A DNA stretch of 53,290 nt, taken from the NCBI RefSeq assembly GCF_016653465.1, contig NZ_NHSQ01000190.1, positions 1 to 53,290 on the forward strand, written 5' to 3'. Under the pieces are notes generated by a model that was not told the DNA's origin, searched no databases, and worked only from the letters and a program-made list of their open reading frames with translations. The position numbers and the translations under genes were made by a program. Numbering within the stretch: position 1 is the first letter of the stretch; each line of letters begins with the position of its first letter. This DNA is from Thiocystis minor (GTDB taxonomy: Bacteria > Pseudomonadota > Gammaproteobacteria > Chromatiales > Chromatiaceae). Below, piece by piece: positions 8,414-17,425 of the stretch.

Positions 8414-10159
8414 ATGCAACACAGGTTCCTAGAGAAAAAATCGCGCATGCGGCGACACCTTTCCGCGGCACTCGCGCTGCTCGTCGCTCTCACCGCTGGC
8501 AGCCTGCAAGCTGCCGATTCGGGCCCGCGGCATCATGCCGAGGGCGCATACAATGACGCCGCAGCAACCTACACCGTGGTCAAGGGCGACGACCTGGCGG
8601 TGATCGCCGAGCGCCTCGGTGTCAGCGTCGCCGAGCTGCGCCAGGCGAACCGCCTGACATCCGACCTGATCGAGCCGGGCCAGACACTGATCGTGGGTGC
8701 TGGGACGTCGGAATCACCTGCGACGGGCCGCTACAAGATGACCACACCGATCGCGCCGGGCGTCGCCACACCTGACACGCTCGATACCTCCATCGGTACG
8801 CTGCACTTGAGCGACGGCTTTCCGAAGCCCGACACCGTCGAGAAGATCTACGACAACCTGGATCGTTCGCGTGCGCTGCAGGCCTATCTGCTGGCCATCC
8901 CAATCGTCAACCAGGCCGGCATGCGCGACTCGTTGCGCAAGTTCGGGCCGGACAATCAGACCGACGTCATCTGGGAGACCCTGGTCGACCCCAAGACCGT
9001 GGAACTGACGGCCAACGACAACACCATCTACAACTTCATCTGGATCGATACGCACCAGGGGCCAGTGGTGATGGAGATCCCGCCCATGTCCTTGGGTGCC
9101 ATCGACGATTTCTGGTATCGCTGGGTTGCCGATGTCGGCATCACCGGCCCCGACAAGGGCAAGGGCGGCAAGTACCTGATCCTTCCCCCCGGGTACGCAG
9201 GTGAAGTTCCGCAAGGCTACTTCGTCGTCCGCCCGAGCACCTACGGCAACTGGGTCCCCTTCCGAACCTTTCTCGTCGACGGGTCGCCCAAGCCTGGCGT
9301 CGAGTCGGTCAAGAAGCACCTGAAGATCTATCCGCTGGCCGATGCGGCCAATCCCGCTCCTGTGCAGTTCGCCAATGCCTCGGGCGTCCCCGCGAACTTC
9401 GTCGCACCTGGCGACTACTCGTTCTGGGAGTTTCTCGACCAGGTCATCCAGGAGGAGCCGAGCGCAGGCTCCGATCCGACCACCCTGGGTCTGTTTGCCT
9501 CGATCGGCATCGAAAAGGGCAAACCCTTCAACCCCGACGCGCGCATGAAGAAGATCCTGACCGACACCGCCAACATTGGCGCGGCAACCGCACGCACCCT
9601 GGCCTTCAAGATCCGCGAGCAGGATGCCTTCTTCTATCCCGACAGTTCATGGCGTCTGCCGTTTTTCGGCGGCTACAAGTTCGAGGTCTCGCCTGGGGTC
9701 GCCAACCTGGACGGCGCGGCCTTTTTCTACTACTTCGCCACTGGCGTGACGCCCGCGATGGAGGAGAAGATGGTCGGCAAGGGGTCGCAGTATCCCTGGA
9801 CCGCCCTGGACGCGAACGGAAACCCCTTTGACGGCGCCAAGACCTACAAGCTGCACCTGCCACCGGACATCCCGGTGAAGGACTTCTGGTCGGTCATCGT
9901 CTATGACAACCAGACCCGCTCGATGCTGCAGACCGATCAGCAGGCCCCGAGCGTCAGCAGCCAGAACAAGAACCTTCAGGTCAACGCGGACGGCTCGGTG
10001 GATGTCTGGTTCGGCCCGACCGCCCCCGAGGGCAAGGAAAGCAACTGGGTCCAGACCATTCCCGGCAAAGGCTGGTTCATGATCTTGCGCCTGTATGGTC
10101 CGCTCGAGCCCTGGTTCGACAAGACCTGGCGACCGGGTGAGATCGAACCGCAAGCCTGA
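8414..10159 (+). CDS. LysM, DUF1254 and DUF1214 domain envelope protein
   Basis: A 581-residue exported protein. A signal peptide starts at MRRHLSAALALLVALTAG, so ATG 8447 may be the true start rather than ATG 8414. Residues 52-95 are a LysM domain (TYTVVKGDDLAVIAERLGVS ... IEPGQTLIVG), which binds peptidoglycan or related glycans. DUF1254 follows at about 135-260 and DUF1214 at about 430-560, with VKDFWSVIVYDNQTRSML and ending in LRLYGPLEPWFDKTW. DUF1254/DUF1214 proteins are common in proteobacteria, but their biochemical function is not established. The added LysM suggests wall anchoring. The AraC gene at 10223 starts 63 bases downstream in the same direction. Confidence 0.85.
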   Translation: MQHRFLEKKSRMRRHLSAALALLVALTAGSLQAADSGPRHHAEGAYNDAAATYTVVKGDDLAVIAERLGVSVAELRQANRLTSDLIEPGQTLIVGAGTSESPATGRYKMTTPIAPGVATPDTLDTSIGTLHLSDGFPKPDTVEKIYDNLDRSRALQAYLLAIPIVNQAGMRDSLRKFGPDNQTDVIWETLVDPKTVELTANDNTIYNFIWIDTHQGPVVMEIPPMSLGAIDDFWYRWVADVGITGPDKGKGGKYLILPPGYAGEVPQGYFVVRPSTYGNWVPFRTFLVDGSPKPGVESVKKHLKIYPLADAANPAPVQFANASGVPANFVAPGDYSFWEFLDQVIQEEPSAGSDPTTLGLFASIGIEKGKPFNPDARMKKILTDTANIGAATARTLAFKIREQDAFFYPDSSWRLPFFGGYKFEVSPGVANLDGAAFFYYFATGVTPAMEEKMVGKGSQYPWTALDANGNPFDGAKTYKLHLPPDIPVKDFWSVIVYDNQTRSMLQTDQQAPSVSSQNKNLQVNADGSVDVWFGPTAPEGKESNWVQTIPGKGWFMILRLYGPLEPWFDKTWRPGEIEPQA

Positions 10160-10175
10160 GAAGCTGTTTGATAAC

Positions 10176-10197
10176 CCTCGACTCCAGCCAGTCGAGG
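10176..10197. terminator. Possible hairpin terminator after the DUF1254 gene
   Basis: Arms 10176-10183 and 10190-10197 pair perfectly (8 bp) around a 6-base loop. No T run follows, so termination would be weak. The upstream GAAGCTGTTTG also occurs near 27268 after the fumarase gene. Confidence 0.4.
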
Positions 10198-10222
10198 ACG
10201 TGATCCAGGTTGCACGCTTATC

Positions 10223-11278
10223 ATGGTCCAGTCTGCCGCATGCTTTCCCGCCCGCTCCCACCCGGATCTGAGGTTAGTGGTGGATGGCAGCGCTCGGGTC
10301 GGACCCATCGGGGCGATCCCGCAGGTGCTCCGCGACATGGGTCTCGATCCCGCCGGGGTTGCGGCGGCGACGGGTGTCGAACTCAGTCTCTTCGACGACC
10401 CGGACAACGCCATTCCTTTCGTGCTCATGGGCCGGCTGTTTCGGGAATGCGTGGCCCGGAGCGCCTGTCCTCACTTCGGACTCCTGGTCGGGGAACGCTC
10501 GTCGGTCTCGTCGCTGGGGATCGTGAGCCGGCTGATGCAGCACTCACCCGACGTTGGCACGGCGCTGAGCAATCTGGTGCTGTATCTGCAACGACAGGAT
10601 CGCGGAGCCGTTCCGACCCTGATGGTCCAGTATGAGCTGGTGCTTCTGGGTTACACCGTTTATCAGCAGGGGGTCATCGCGACCGACCAGATCCACGACG
10701 GCACCATCGCGATTGGCTGCAATATCCTGCGGGCGCTGTGTGGACCCCGATTCCGGCCCTTGGCTGTCCTGCTCCGCCGCACGGCGCCTGCCGACCGCGA
10801 GCCCTACCAGCGGTTCTTCAACGCGCCCGTGCGCGTCGACGCGGATCAGTCGGCACTCGTCTTTCCGGCGACCTGGCTCGATCATCCGGTGAGCGGGGCC
10901 GATGCAGGACTGTACCGATCACTCCGCGCGGAGGCCGAAACCAGCATGGAGCGGATGGAGGTTGATTTCGTCATCCAGGTGCGACGGGTGCTGCACGGCC
11001 TGGTCATCACGGGACGCGGATCCGTGGAGCAGACGGCATTTGTCTTTGGCGTGCATCGGCGCACCTTGAATCGACGGCTGTCGGCCCGGGGTGCCAACTT
11101 CAAAGTGTTGCTGCGGGAAGTCCGTTTTGAGATTGCCCAGCAGTTGTTAAGAGATACACGGATGCCCATCGTAGATATCGCGGAGGCGCTCGGCTATGCC
11201 GCCGCCAGCGCCTTTACCCGAGCTTTCCAATGCTGGTCGGGACAATCGCCGGCCGTCTGGCGGGCGGCGCGGCCTTGA
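10223..11278 (+). CDS. AraC-family regulator, second copy of the same subfamily
   Basis: A 351-residue regulator with the same architecture as the gene at 6516-7646. The ligand-binding domain spans about residues 25-215, with SRLMQHSPDVGTALSNLV and ILRALCGPRFRPLAVLLRR. The C-terminal HTH pair is about residues 265-348: QTAFVFGVHRRTLNRRLSAR, then PIVDIAEALGYAAASAFTRA and FQCWSGQSPAVWR. Shared motif order with the first regulator suggests paralogy, but divergence is high, so this is not a recent duplication. It follows the DUF1254 gene and may regulate it. Confidence 0.88.
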   Translation: MVQSAACFPARSHPDLRLVVDGSARVGPIGAIPQVLRDMGLDPAGVAAATGVELSLFDDPDNAIPFVLMGRLFRECVARSACPHFGLLVGERSSVSSLGIVSRLMQHSPDVGTALSNLVLYLQRQDRGAVPTLMVQYELVLLGYTVYQQGVIATDQIHDGTIAIGCNILRALCGPRFRPLAVLLRRTAPADREPYQRFFNAPVRVDADQSALVFPATWLDHPVSGADAGLYRSLRAEAETSMERMEVDFVIQVRRVLHGLVITGRGSVEQTAFVFGVHRRTLNRRLSARGANFKVLLREVRFEIAQQLLRDTRMPIVDIAEALGYAAASAFTRAFQCWSGQSPAVWRAARP

Positions 11279-11480
11279 GCAATCAGGAACCAAGGCGAAA
11301 CCGAGAGATGGCTTTCGCCAAACACCGTCTTTTCATCACGGACCCGGCCCGGTTTTCCGGGCTTCCCGTGCTGAAAATGCCCGTGCTGAACCGGCCTGGC
11401 GTGTCGGTTTCAGCCTTGATCGACGTCCAGCGCCGAGCCATTGGCGCATTTCACCCATCCTCATACTGGAGAACAGGCAA

Positions 11481-11831
11481 ATGATCGTGAAACAGTTGAT
11501 CGTGAGCGCCACCGCCGCCGTTGCGTTGACCCTGGCCGGTGCCGTTACGGCCGAGTCGCATGCTGAGAAGGCGGCAGCGGCGGCCAAGGCCGCTGAGGCC
11601 ACGAGCGCCGCCAAGGCGTATGAGAAAGAGGCCGCAACCCTTCAGGGTGAGGCGGACAAGATGGCGCAGGATGCCGCCGCCGCCAGAGCCAAGGCCAAGG
11701 CCGACCCCACCGCCGCGAACAAGCATGAGGCCAAGCTGAAGACCGAGGAATCGGTTGATGCCGCCGCCGTGGCGGGAGACATGGAAGGCGAGGCGGCGGC
11801 CAAGGAGAAAGCAGCCGAGTCCGGCAAGTAA
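11481..11831 (+). CDS. Ala/Lys-rich exported protein
   Basis: A 116-residue protein with a signal peptide (about 1-24, ending AVTAES) and a mature part made almost only of Ala, Lys, Glu and Asp in a pattern typical of a long amphipathic helix or coiled coil. I recognise no family with certainty. I chose ATG 11481 because the signal peptide begins there and GGAGAAC lies upstream; the longer open frame from 11196 only overlaps the AraC gene. A 26-base palindrome follows the stop. Confidence 0.7.
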   Translation: MIVKQLIVSATAAVALTLAGAVTAESHAEKAAAAAKAAEATSAAKAYEKEAATLQGEADKMAQDAAAARAKAKADPTAANKHEAKLKTEESVDAAAVAGDMEGEAAAKEKAAESGK

Positions 11832-11846
11832 TTGATCGGGACCGTA

Positions 11847-11872
11847 CCGGGTGAGCCGATCGGCTCACCCGG
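11847..11872. terminator. Perfect 26-base palindrome after the Ala/Lys-rich gene
   Basis: Positions 11847-11872 read the same on both strands without mismatch, centred on CCGATCGG. There is no loop and no strong T run, so it may be a protein-binding operator for the HAD gene (start 11897) as well as a weak terminator. Confidence 0.55.
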
Positions 11873-11896
11873 CGGTTCTGTCATGAGGTCACCGCC

Positions 11897-12952
11897 ATGT
11901 CATCAGTCTCCGCCATGCTTCGATCGACCCGCGTCATGGGGCTGGGGCTCTGCGCCGTCGTGCTCCTGTTCGCTCAGGCGCATGCACAAGCGGATCCCTT
12001 GCCGTCCTGGCACGAGGGGCCGGCCAAACGTGCCATCCTCGACTTCGTGAAGGTGACCACCGATCAGACAAGCCCCGACTATGTGCCGCCTGAAGCGCGC
12101 ATCGCCACCTTCGACAACGACGGCACGCTGTGGACCGAGCAGCCGCTCTACGCTCAACTCCTCTTCGCCCTTGATCGGGTGAAGGTTCTCGCCCCCCAGC
12201 ATCCCGAGTGGAAAACTGAAGAGCCGTTCGCCTCGCTGCTCAAGGGCGATGTCAAGGCTACGCTCGCGGGAGGCACGCGGGCGATCTCGGAAATCCTGAT
12301 GGCGACCCATGCCGGGATGACCACCGAGGAGTTCGCGCGGATCGTTCAGGACTGGCTGGCGACGGCGAAGCACCCCAAGACTGGGCGGCCTTACACCGAG
12401 ATGGTCTATCAACCCATGCTCGAACTGCTCGACTATTTGCGGGCCAATGGCTTCAAGACCTTCATCGTCTCCGGTAGCGGTGTCGAGTTCATGCGCCCCT
12501 GGACGGAGACGGTCTACGGCATTCCACCCGAGCAGGTGATCGGCTCCAGTATCAAGACCCAATTCGAGCGGCGTGACGGTAAATCCGCGCTGGTGCGTCG
12601 ACCGGAAGTGAATTTTATCGACGACAAGGAGGGCAAACCGATCAGCATCAATCAGCAGATCGGCCGCCGTCCCCTCGCCGCGTTCGGTAACTCGGATGGT
12701 GACCGGCAAATGCTGGAATACACGAAGGACGGCGATGGCGTGCGATTGGCAATGCTGGTTCTGCACGATGATGCCGCGCGCGAGATTGCCTATGGCCCGG
12801 CGAATGGCCTGCCCGAGAGTCACGTTGGCGCCTTCAGTCAGTCCCTTTACGATGAAGCCAAACAGAACAGTTGGGTGGTCGTCAGCATGAAAAAGGACTG
12901 GAAGCGCGTCTTTCCCTTCGAGCATCAATCATCTTCCAGTCATGTTCGTTGA
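11897..12952 (+). CDS. Exported HAD-superfamily phosphatase
   Basis: A 351-residue protein with an N-terminal signal peptide (about 1-32, ending QAHAQA). The HAD core is complete: motif I FDNDGTLW near residue 72, motif II IVSGSG near 191, and the acidic motif GNSDGD near 264. The acceptor is the first Asp of DNDGT. The insert between motifs I and II resembles phosphoserine-phosphatase-like secreted hydrolases, but the substrate cannot be read from sequence. The export signal suggests phosphomonoester cleavage in the periplasm. Downstream genes for a lipoprotein and a barrel protein share the orientation and may form one envelope operon. Confidence 0.85.
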   Translation: MSSVSAMLRSTRVMGLGLCAVVLLFAQAHAQADPLPSWHEGPAKRAILDFVKVTTDQTSPDYVPPEARIATFDNDGTLWTEQPLYAQLLFALDRVKVLAPQHPEWKTEEPFASLLKGDVKATLAGGTRAISEILMATHAGMTTEEFARIVQDWLATAKHPKTGRPYTEMVYQPMLELLDYLRANGFKTFIVSGSGVEFMRPWTETVYGIPPEQVIGSSIKTQFERRDGKSALVRRPEVNFIDDKEGKPISINQQIGRRPLAAFGNSDGDRQMLEYTKDGDGVRLAMLVLHDDAAREIAYGPANGLPESHVGAFSQSLYDEAKQNSWVVVSMKKDWKRVFPFEHQSSSSHVR

Positions 12953-13030
12953 ACTGCCACGGCCAAACCATGGCCGGCCCGCGACATGACACCCGGATAT
13001 TTAAGCCCGTCGACTCGCCAGGAGCAGACC

Positions 13031-13375
13031 ATGCCACGAGCCACCCTCAGCGCCTCGCTTTTCATTGCCACCATCGTTCTGCATGGCTGTAGCGGCGATT
13101 TGGTCGCACCCGACTCGATCATAGAGGATCCTGGTGCCGAGGCGTTTCTGGACCGAGTGGATAAAGTCTGCGGCAAGCTCGCCATCGGCAACCAGCCGCT
13201 GAGTTACCTGCTCGACGTGAATGGCAACGACACCTATTTTATCGACGAAAGCAGCAAATTCTATTTCGGCAAGGTCGATCAGGCGACTTTCGCCGACGAC
13301 ATCAACAGCTTCTATCCCACCGGCACCAACCAGGCCGCTCTCGACTGCATCGTCGCGCAGCTCGGCGAGAATTGA
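13031..13375 (+). CDS. Small lipoprotein, unknown function
   Basis: A 114-residue protein with a lipoprotein signal: a hydrophobic stretch, then LHGC with Cys20 as the lipidation site. The mature part (SGDLVAPDSIIEDPGAEAFL ...) has two further cysteines, near residues 48 and 107, that could pair. I do not recognise the family. ATG 13031 is preceded by AGGAGCAG and fits the lipobox distance. The stop overlaps a possible TTG start of the next gene, but ATG 13390 is the more natural start there. Confidence 0.7.
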   Translation: MPRATLSASLFIATIVLHGCSGDLVAPDSIIEDPGAEAFLDRVDKVCGKLAIGNQPLSYLLDVNGNDTYFIDESSKFYFGKVDQATFADDINSFYPTGTNQAALDCIVAQLGEN

Positions 13376-13389
13376 CGGACACACATTCA

Positions 13390-14190
13390 ATGATCACTCG
13401 CGCCCAACCGATCCCTTGCCTGACCGCCGTCCTCGCCCTGCTGTTCGGCGCTCCCGTGGCTGCCGCCGATCATCCCATTGAGGACGGCAACTGGCATACG
13501 GCTCTCCGACTCTACGGCTGGCTGCCAAGCGTCAGCGGTGAGACCCGTTTCGATCTGGGTAACGGCGGTGGCGATGCCACCGTGGACACCAGTCAGATCC
13601 TCGATGCAGTCAAGATGTCCTTCATGGGTTCTGCCCAAGTGCGCAAGGGCCGCTGGACCGGATTCACCGATCTCATCTATCTGCGCATGGGTGCGGATCA
13701 GCAGGGCGGTATCCGCTTGCCGGCGGCCTACGGCTCCGGCATCAACGTGCATGCCGACGAGGAACTCAAGGGCTGGGTGTGGACTCTGGGGGGCGGCTAC
13801 ACCCTCTGGTACAACGACCGGGCCAATGTCGACCTGGTGCTCGGCGCTCGCCTGTTCGATCTCGACAGCGATCTGGCTCTCAGCGTCACGGGGCCACGGA
13901 ATCGGACCCTGCCCGCCAACCTCAGCGCCTCCGTGACCCTGTGGGACGCCATCATCGGCGTCTATGGCCGGGTGGATCTGTCCAGTCACTGGTTCGTTCC
14001 CTACTATCTGGATGTGGGGACCGGGGATACCGAGCTGACATCGACCGGCTACACCGGCGTGGGCTATGCCTTCGACTGGGGCGATCTCACCCTGACTTAC
14101 CGTTATCTCTACTACGATCAGGGCAACGACAAGACCATCGAAGGGCTAACCTTTAATGGGTTTGCGGCGGGGGTCAATTTCCGTTTTTGA
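13390..14190 (+). CDS. Outer-membrane beta-barrel protein
   Basis: A 266-residue exported protein. Residues 1-28 are a signal peptide ending PVAAAD. The mature part alternates polar and aromatic residues in strand-like blocks (ALRLYGWLPSVSG, FTDLIYLRMG, GWVWTLGGGYTLWYND, LTYRYLYYDQGND) and ends in aromatic GVNFRF, the usual C-terminal signal for barrel assembly. It is probably an 8-10 strand barrel; ligand or role is unknown. It lies 14 bases after the lipoprotein gene, so the two are likely cotranscribed. I chose ATG 13390 over TTG 13372 because the signal peptide fits it better. Confidence 0.8.
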   Translation: MITRAQPIPCLTAVLALLFGAPVAAADHPIEDGNWHTALRLYGWLPSVSGETRFDLGNGGGDATVDTSQILDAVKMSFMGSAQVRKGRWTGFTDLIYLRMGADQQGGIRLPAAYGSGINVHADEELKGWVWTLGGGYTLWYNDRANVDLVLGARLFDLDSDLALSVTGPRNRTLPANLSASVTLWDAIIGVYGRVDLSSHWFVPYYLDVGTGDTELTSTGYTGVGYAFDWGDLTLTYRYLYYDQGNDKTIEGLTFNGFAAGVNFRF

Positions 14191-14224
14191 GCGCAGGCAA
14201 TGCCCATGAACCTGCATGATTAAC

Positions 14225-14266
14225 CCCTCCGCTACACCTTCGGCTGGTGGCCGCTCCAGCAATATT
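14225..14266 (+). pseudogene. Fragment of a multiheme cytochrome gene
   Basis: About 42 bases match the cytochrome gene at 4820-4862 with only a few differences and encode IRYTFGWWPLQQY-like residues. No heme motif survives. The piece sits directly after the barrel gene and before an AraC scar, marking a recombination junction. Confidence 0.75.
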
Positions 14267-14318
14267 TTTCGGCGCTGCATGAGTGCCGCACGACGCCGGT
14301 CGTGAACGCCGAACAACC

Positions 14319-14540
14319 CTAACCGGGTCGGTCCGAGTGAACCCGAGGCGACCGTCGCAGGGTTTCCAGCGGTCCCTCGCCGAAGATCTGTCGATACTCG
14401 GCGGTAAAACGCCCCAGTTGATAGAACCCCTGACTGTAAGCGGCCTGCGTGATGGTCAGGCCGCCGGCTGGCGCGAGCGTGAGCTGGCGGCGCACGGCAT
14501 GGAACCGCCAGCGCCGCAAGAAGGCCAATGGCGCTGACAA
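14319..14540 (-). pseudogene. AraC-family C-terminal fragment
   Basis: On the minus strand the frame reads LTITQAAYSQGFYQLGRFTA, then EYRQIFGEGPLETLRR, which is the second helix-turn-helix and tail of an AraC regulator. The first helix-turn-helix is only partly recognisable and the N-terminal domain is absent. No start codon or ribosome site is in place. Confidence 0.7.
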
Positions 14541-14561
14541 GGGCGATCGTTGGGAAACTTG

Positions 14562-15991
14562 CTGGGCCGGTTGTTGATCGACTCGCTCCACTTCCGGGGA
14601 TATCCGGGGGTAACTTTGGGGACCAGGCGAACGCAGGTCTGGGCATCCCGCCCCGGCAACGACTTCGGTCGCCACCCTCGGACCTTGCGCTTGACCCGAA
14701 GTGGGATTAGGCTGCTGGCAGGCGATGTATGCGGTTCTGAAAACAGGCGTCGCCCATCTGTTCGAGATTCTGTTGCCGTTCGACTCGGCAAAGCCAGGGA
14801 GGCTTCTCGCAGACGCCCCGATTCAACGGGCGGTAGACAGGTCGCTTCCGGCTAGCGACTCATTAAATGTGCGCGTTGGCCCGACACGCTTGCAACCGTT
14901 GCATTCGCCAAGGGATACCCTCTTATTCGACGCCTCGCGTCACGTCAAGACCGGCCCTTCGGGACACGGGATCTCTCGAATGAACGTTGTCGATCAGCGT
15001 TCATCCGAAAGATTTCGCACGTCCCCACCGCCATGAGTCATGCTCTGACTTCGGCCTGTGGGTCATCGCCTGCGCGGGCGATCCATCAAGACCGCGCGCA
15101 CCACCGGCAAGCCTTGCGCTTGCAGTCAACCCGCCAGCACCGCTGGCATGAATGAGACGAACGATCCGTCAACCGCGTCTCCGTCCGCTGTCAAGCGTCA
15201 GAACAGTCGAGTTCTCCGTCCTCTGCGGAAAACCGCCGGCAATCGCTGGCATGATCGACGTGAACGCTCCCGTGCAACCCTGTACATGATCGGCACGCCT
15301 CGCGCTCGCCGACCGTCAACCCACCGGCGCCGCCGGTTTTCGCTTCGCACGGACGTGTATTCCACCCGTCCAGCCGGATCCAGTCCTACATTCAGCGCAC
15401 ACCCTGAAAAAGGGTCGCCATCTCTCCGCGAAAAAACTCGTCCTCCAGACGAACGTCGACGGCGTGTCGGTCGGCCGTCCAGTCCTCTCTTGAATTGCTC
15501 GTTCCATGCGTGAAAGACCGCGATGTTCGCGAACAACGCCCAGGGCCATCCGGCTCCAACCTTGATCACGCTCGACGATCGCAGACCGTCCCTCGCCCGG
15601 CGGTCTTTGTTCACAAAGACCGCCGCCAGCAATCGCTTGTTTCCATTCGCTTTAACAGCGTTAAGCCAGCACTAAAACACCACACTAAAATCGCTAGACG
15701 CCTGTCTATTGGGCACCGGGGCGGAACCCCGGCAGGTCTATCGCCACGCCATTTCCGTCGTCGTCTCACCGCGTCAGGCCACTGACGCAACGTCCCCCGC
15801 CAACGCGGACGGGCGAGCGACATCAGAGGTTCAGACCACCTCCACGCAAGGAAGCAGAACGGTCTTCGACGTCCTCGGCAGGACGCAAATCTGCCCACCG
15901 CCATCGCCTAGCCTTGGGCTTTTCAAGGTCATCACTTACCGGTTTCTCGCGGGAAGATGGCGGATTTTTTCAACGCTCGATGGGAGTTGCC
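14562..15991. other. About 1.4 kb with no recognised gene, containing a 12-bp hairpin
   Basis: Open frames here give Arg/Ser/Pro-rich translations on both strands and match nothing I know. Short related motifs recur (GCCAGC or GCCGGC, then CGCTGGCATGA, near 15130 and 15235). Arms 15598-15609 and 15614-15625 pair perfectly (12 bp) around loop TTCA. A second hairpin, CCGGGG/CCCCGG, lies near 15717-15735. The segment ends at the integrase gene and may carry its regulatory or recombination sites. Confidence 0.6.
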
Positions 15992-16954
15992 ATGGGGAAA
16001 TATGCCAGCGCACGGAATTTTGGCTTCGGCAAGAACCTGGATTACGCCGGGCGCGAAGCCCTGCGCGCCTATTACGCCGATGGGCATTTCGGATCGGTCG
16101 CGGCGCATGGCGACCGCTGGAATCAATTTGCGCAGTGGGCCAAGGCAGAAGGCATCAAAGACCTGTCCAAGGCGGATCAACAGGCGACCGCCGAACGCTA
16201 TGCCCAGCACGTCGCCGCGCGCGTTCAGGCCCAGGACATCGGCATTCAATACGGCCAGAATTTGATCTCGACAGTGAATGTCACGCTCGCCGCGTTGCGG
16301 GGCGACGATCAGATTCGCGTGTCGCCGTCGGCGGTCGTCGGTGAACGCTCGCAAGTGCGCACCGTTGCTCCGGGCGCACTGGACCGCGAGCGCGTGAATC
16401 AAGCCACTGCGGCCTTACGGGACGCCGGGATGCCCAGGGCGGCGGCGGTGCTGGCGTTGGCGCGGGATTTCGGGGTGCGCCGGGAAGAGGCGGTAAAGGC
16501 GGACCTGGATCGCTGGCGGCGAGAAGCGGATCGCTACGAGCGGATCAACGTGCAGGAGGGCACCAAGGGTGGCCGAGACGCACCACGCTGGATACCCGTC
16601 GGCGTGCTACAGCGCGAGACGCTCGGGAGTGCTATGACGGCGCGCCCGGTTGGTTCCCGGAATCTCATTAGCCCGCACGAGACCTACGCCCAGGTCGCGA
16701 TCGCCAGGGACTCGGAATTGAATGTCGCGCGGGCGATCCTCCACGCCCACGGCATCCCCGGCTATCACGACGCCAGGGCGGCTTATGCCTGCGAGCGGTA
16801 TCGAACGCTGGCCGGACGCGAAGCGCCGGTCGTGACAGGCGAACGCCCCGGCGTCGAACAGCGCCAGAGCGACGCGGCCGCCCGCGCGGTGATTACGCAG
16901 GAACTCGGGCACGGACGGACCGAGGTCGTGTCGTCGTATCTCGGAGGCCGCTGA
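15992..16954 (+). CDS. Tyrosine-recombinase-like integrase (Integrase_1 type)
   Basis: A 320-residue site-specific recombinase. The N-terminal part (about 10-100) fits the SAM-like core-binding domain; the rest fits the Integrase_1 catalytic domain. The C-terminus ELGHGRTEVVSSYLGGR holds the expected box II: His307, Arg309 and the probable nucleophile Tyr316. A basic box I region is near LARDFGVRREEAV. ATG 15992 has GGAG seven bases upstream. The gene ends about 540 bases from tRNA-Pro, the usual place for an integrase next to its attachment site. Its stop overlaps the next start (TGATG), so translation is probably coupled. Confidence 0.82.
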   Translation: MGKYASARNFGFGKNLDYAGREALRAYYADGHFGSVAAHGDRWNQFAQWAKAEGIKDLSKADQQATAERYAQHVAARVQAQDIGIQYGQNLISTVNVTLAALRGDDQIRVSPSAVVGERSQVRTVAPGALDRERVNQATAALRDAGMPRAAAVLALARDFGVRREEAVKADLDRWRREADRYERINVQEGTKGGRDAPRWIPVGVLQRETLGSAMTARPVGSRNLISPHETYAQVAIARDSELNVARAILHAHGIPGYHDARAAYACERYRTLAGREAPVVTGERPGVEQRQSDAAARAVITQELGHGRTEVVSSYLGGR

Positions 16955-17337
16955 TGCAGCTCTCCGTTTTGCTCCGACGCGCGCAGCCAGGGACCAAGAG
17001 CGGGGTTCAGGGGCACCTCAAACGCGCGACCCGAATGCAGGCGCTCATCGCCGAGCGGTTCGGGGTCCGCGAACCCTATCAATTCAAAGCCAAGCACCTG
17101 CGCTGGGTGCTGGAACATGGCACCGCCGAACTCGCGCCCAGTTCGAGGTACGACTACTGGCGCACCGCGCGGGCGCTCGCCGCCATTCTGGGCCACTGGC
17201 CCGACTGGGAGCCGCACCTGCGCGGTTCCTGGATCTCGCCGCGGCCCGATTTACCACGCGACACCCAGCCGACAACGTCTAGCCGAGGTGGGCGGCCACC
17301 CAAGCTTGCCCGTGTCCGTCGAGAACGCGGAAGATGA
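16954..17337 (+). CDS. Integrase-associated small protein
   Basis: A 127-residue basic protein that starts inside the stop codon of the integrase gene. Residues 8-85 (GHLKRATRMQALIAERFGVR, YQFKAKHLRWVLEHGT, SSRYDYWRTARALAAILG) resemble a SAM-like N-terminal DNA-binding domain without a catalytic domain, so it may assist recombination. The tail is Arg-rich (RGGRPPKLARVRRERGR). The function is inferred from coupling and domain shape only. Confidence 0.6.
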   Translation: MQLSVLLRRAQPGTKSGVQGHLKRATRMQALIAERFGVREPYQFKAKHLRWVLEHGTAELAPSSRYDYWRTARALAAILGHWPDWEPHLRGSWISPRPDLPRDTQPTTSSRGGRPPKLARVRRERGR

Positions 17338-17425
17338 TCGAGAACGAAGTTGCGTGGCCGCGATGGAAGCGGCGGATTCGGGAGGGGGCGAAGGACCGTC
17401 GAATCGCCGCAAAAACATATCCGCG

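Noticed and set aside
11196-11480. N-terminal extension of the Ala/Lys-rich protein
   Set aside because: It overlaps the AraC 3' end and has no signal peptide or ribosome site; ATG 11481 fits both.
15198-15632. 144-codon minus-strand frame in the empty region
   Set aside because: Arg-rich, no motif, no clear start; not supportable as a gene.
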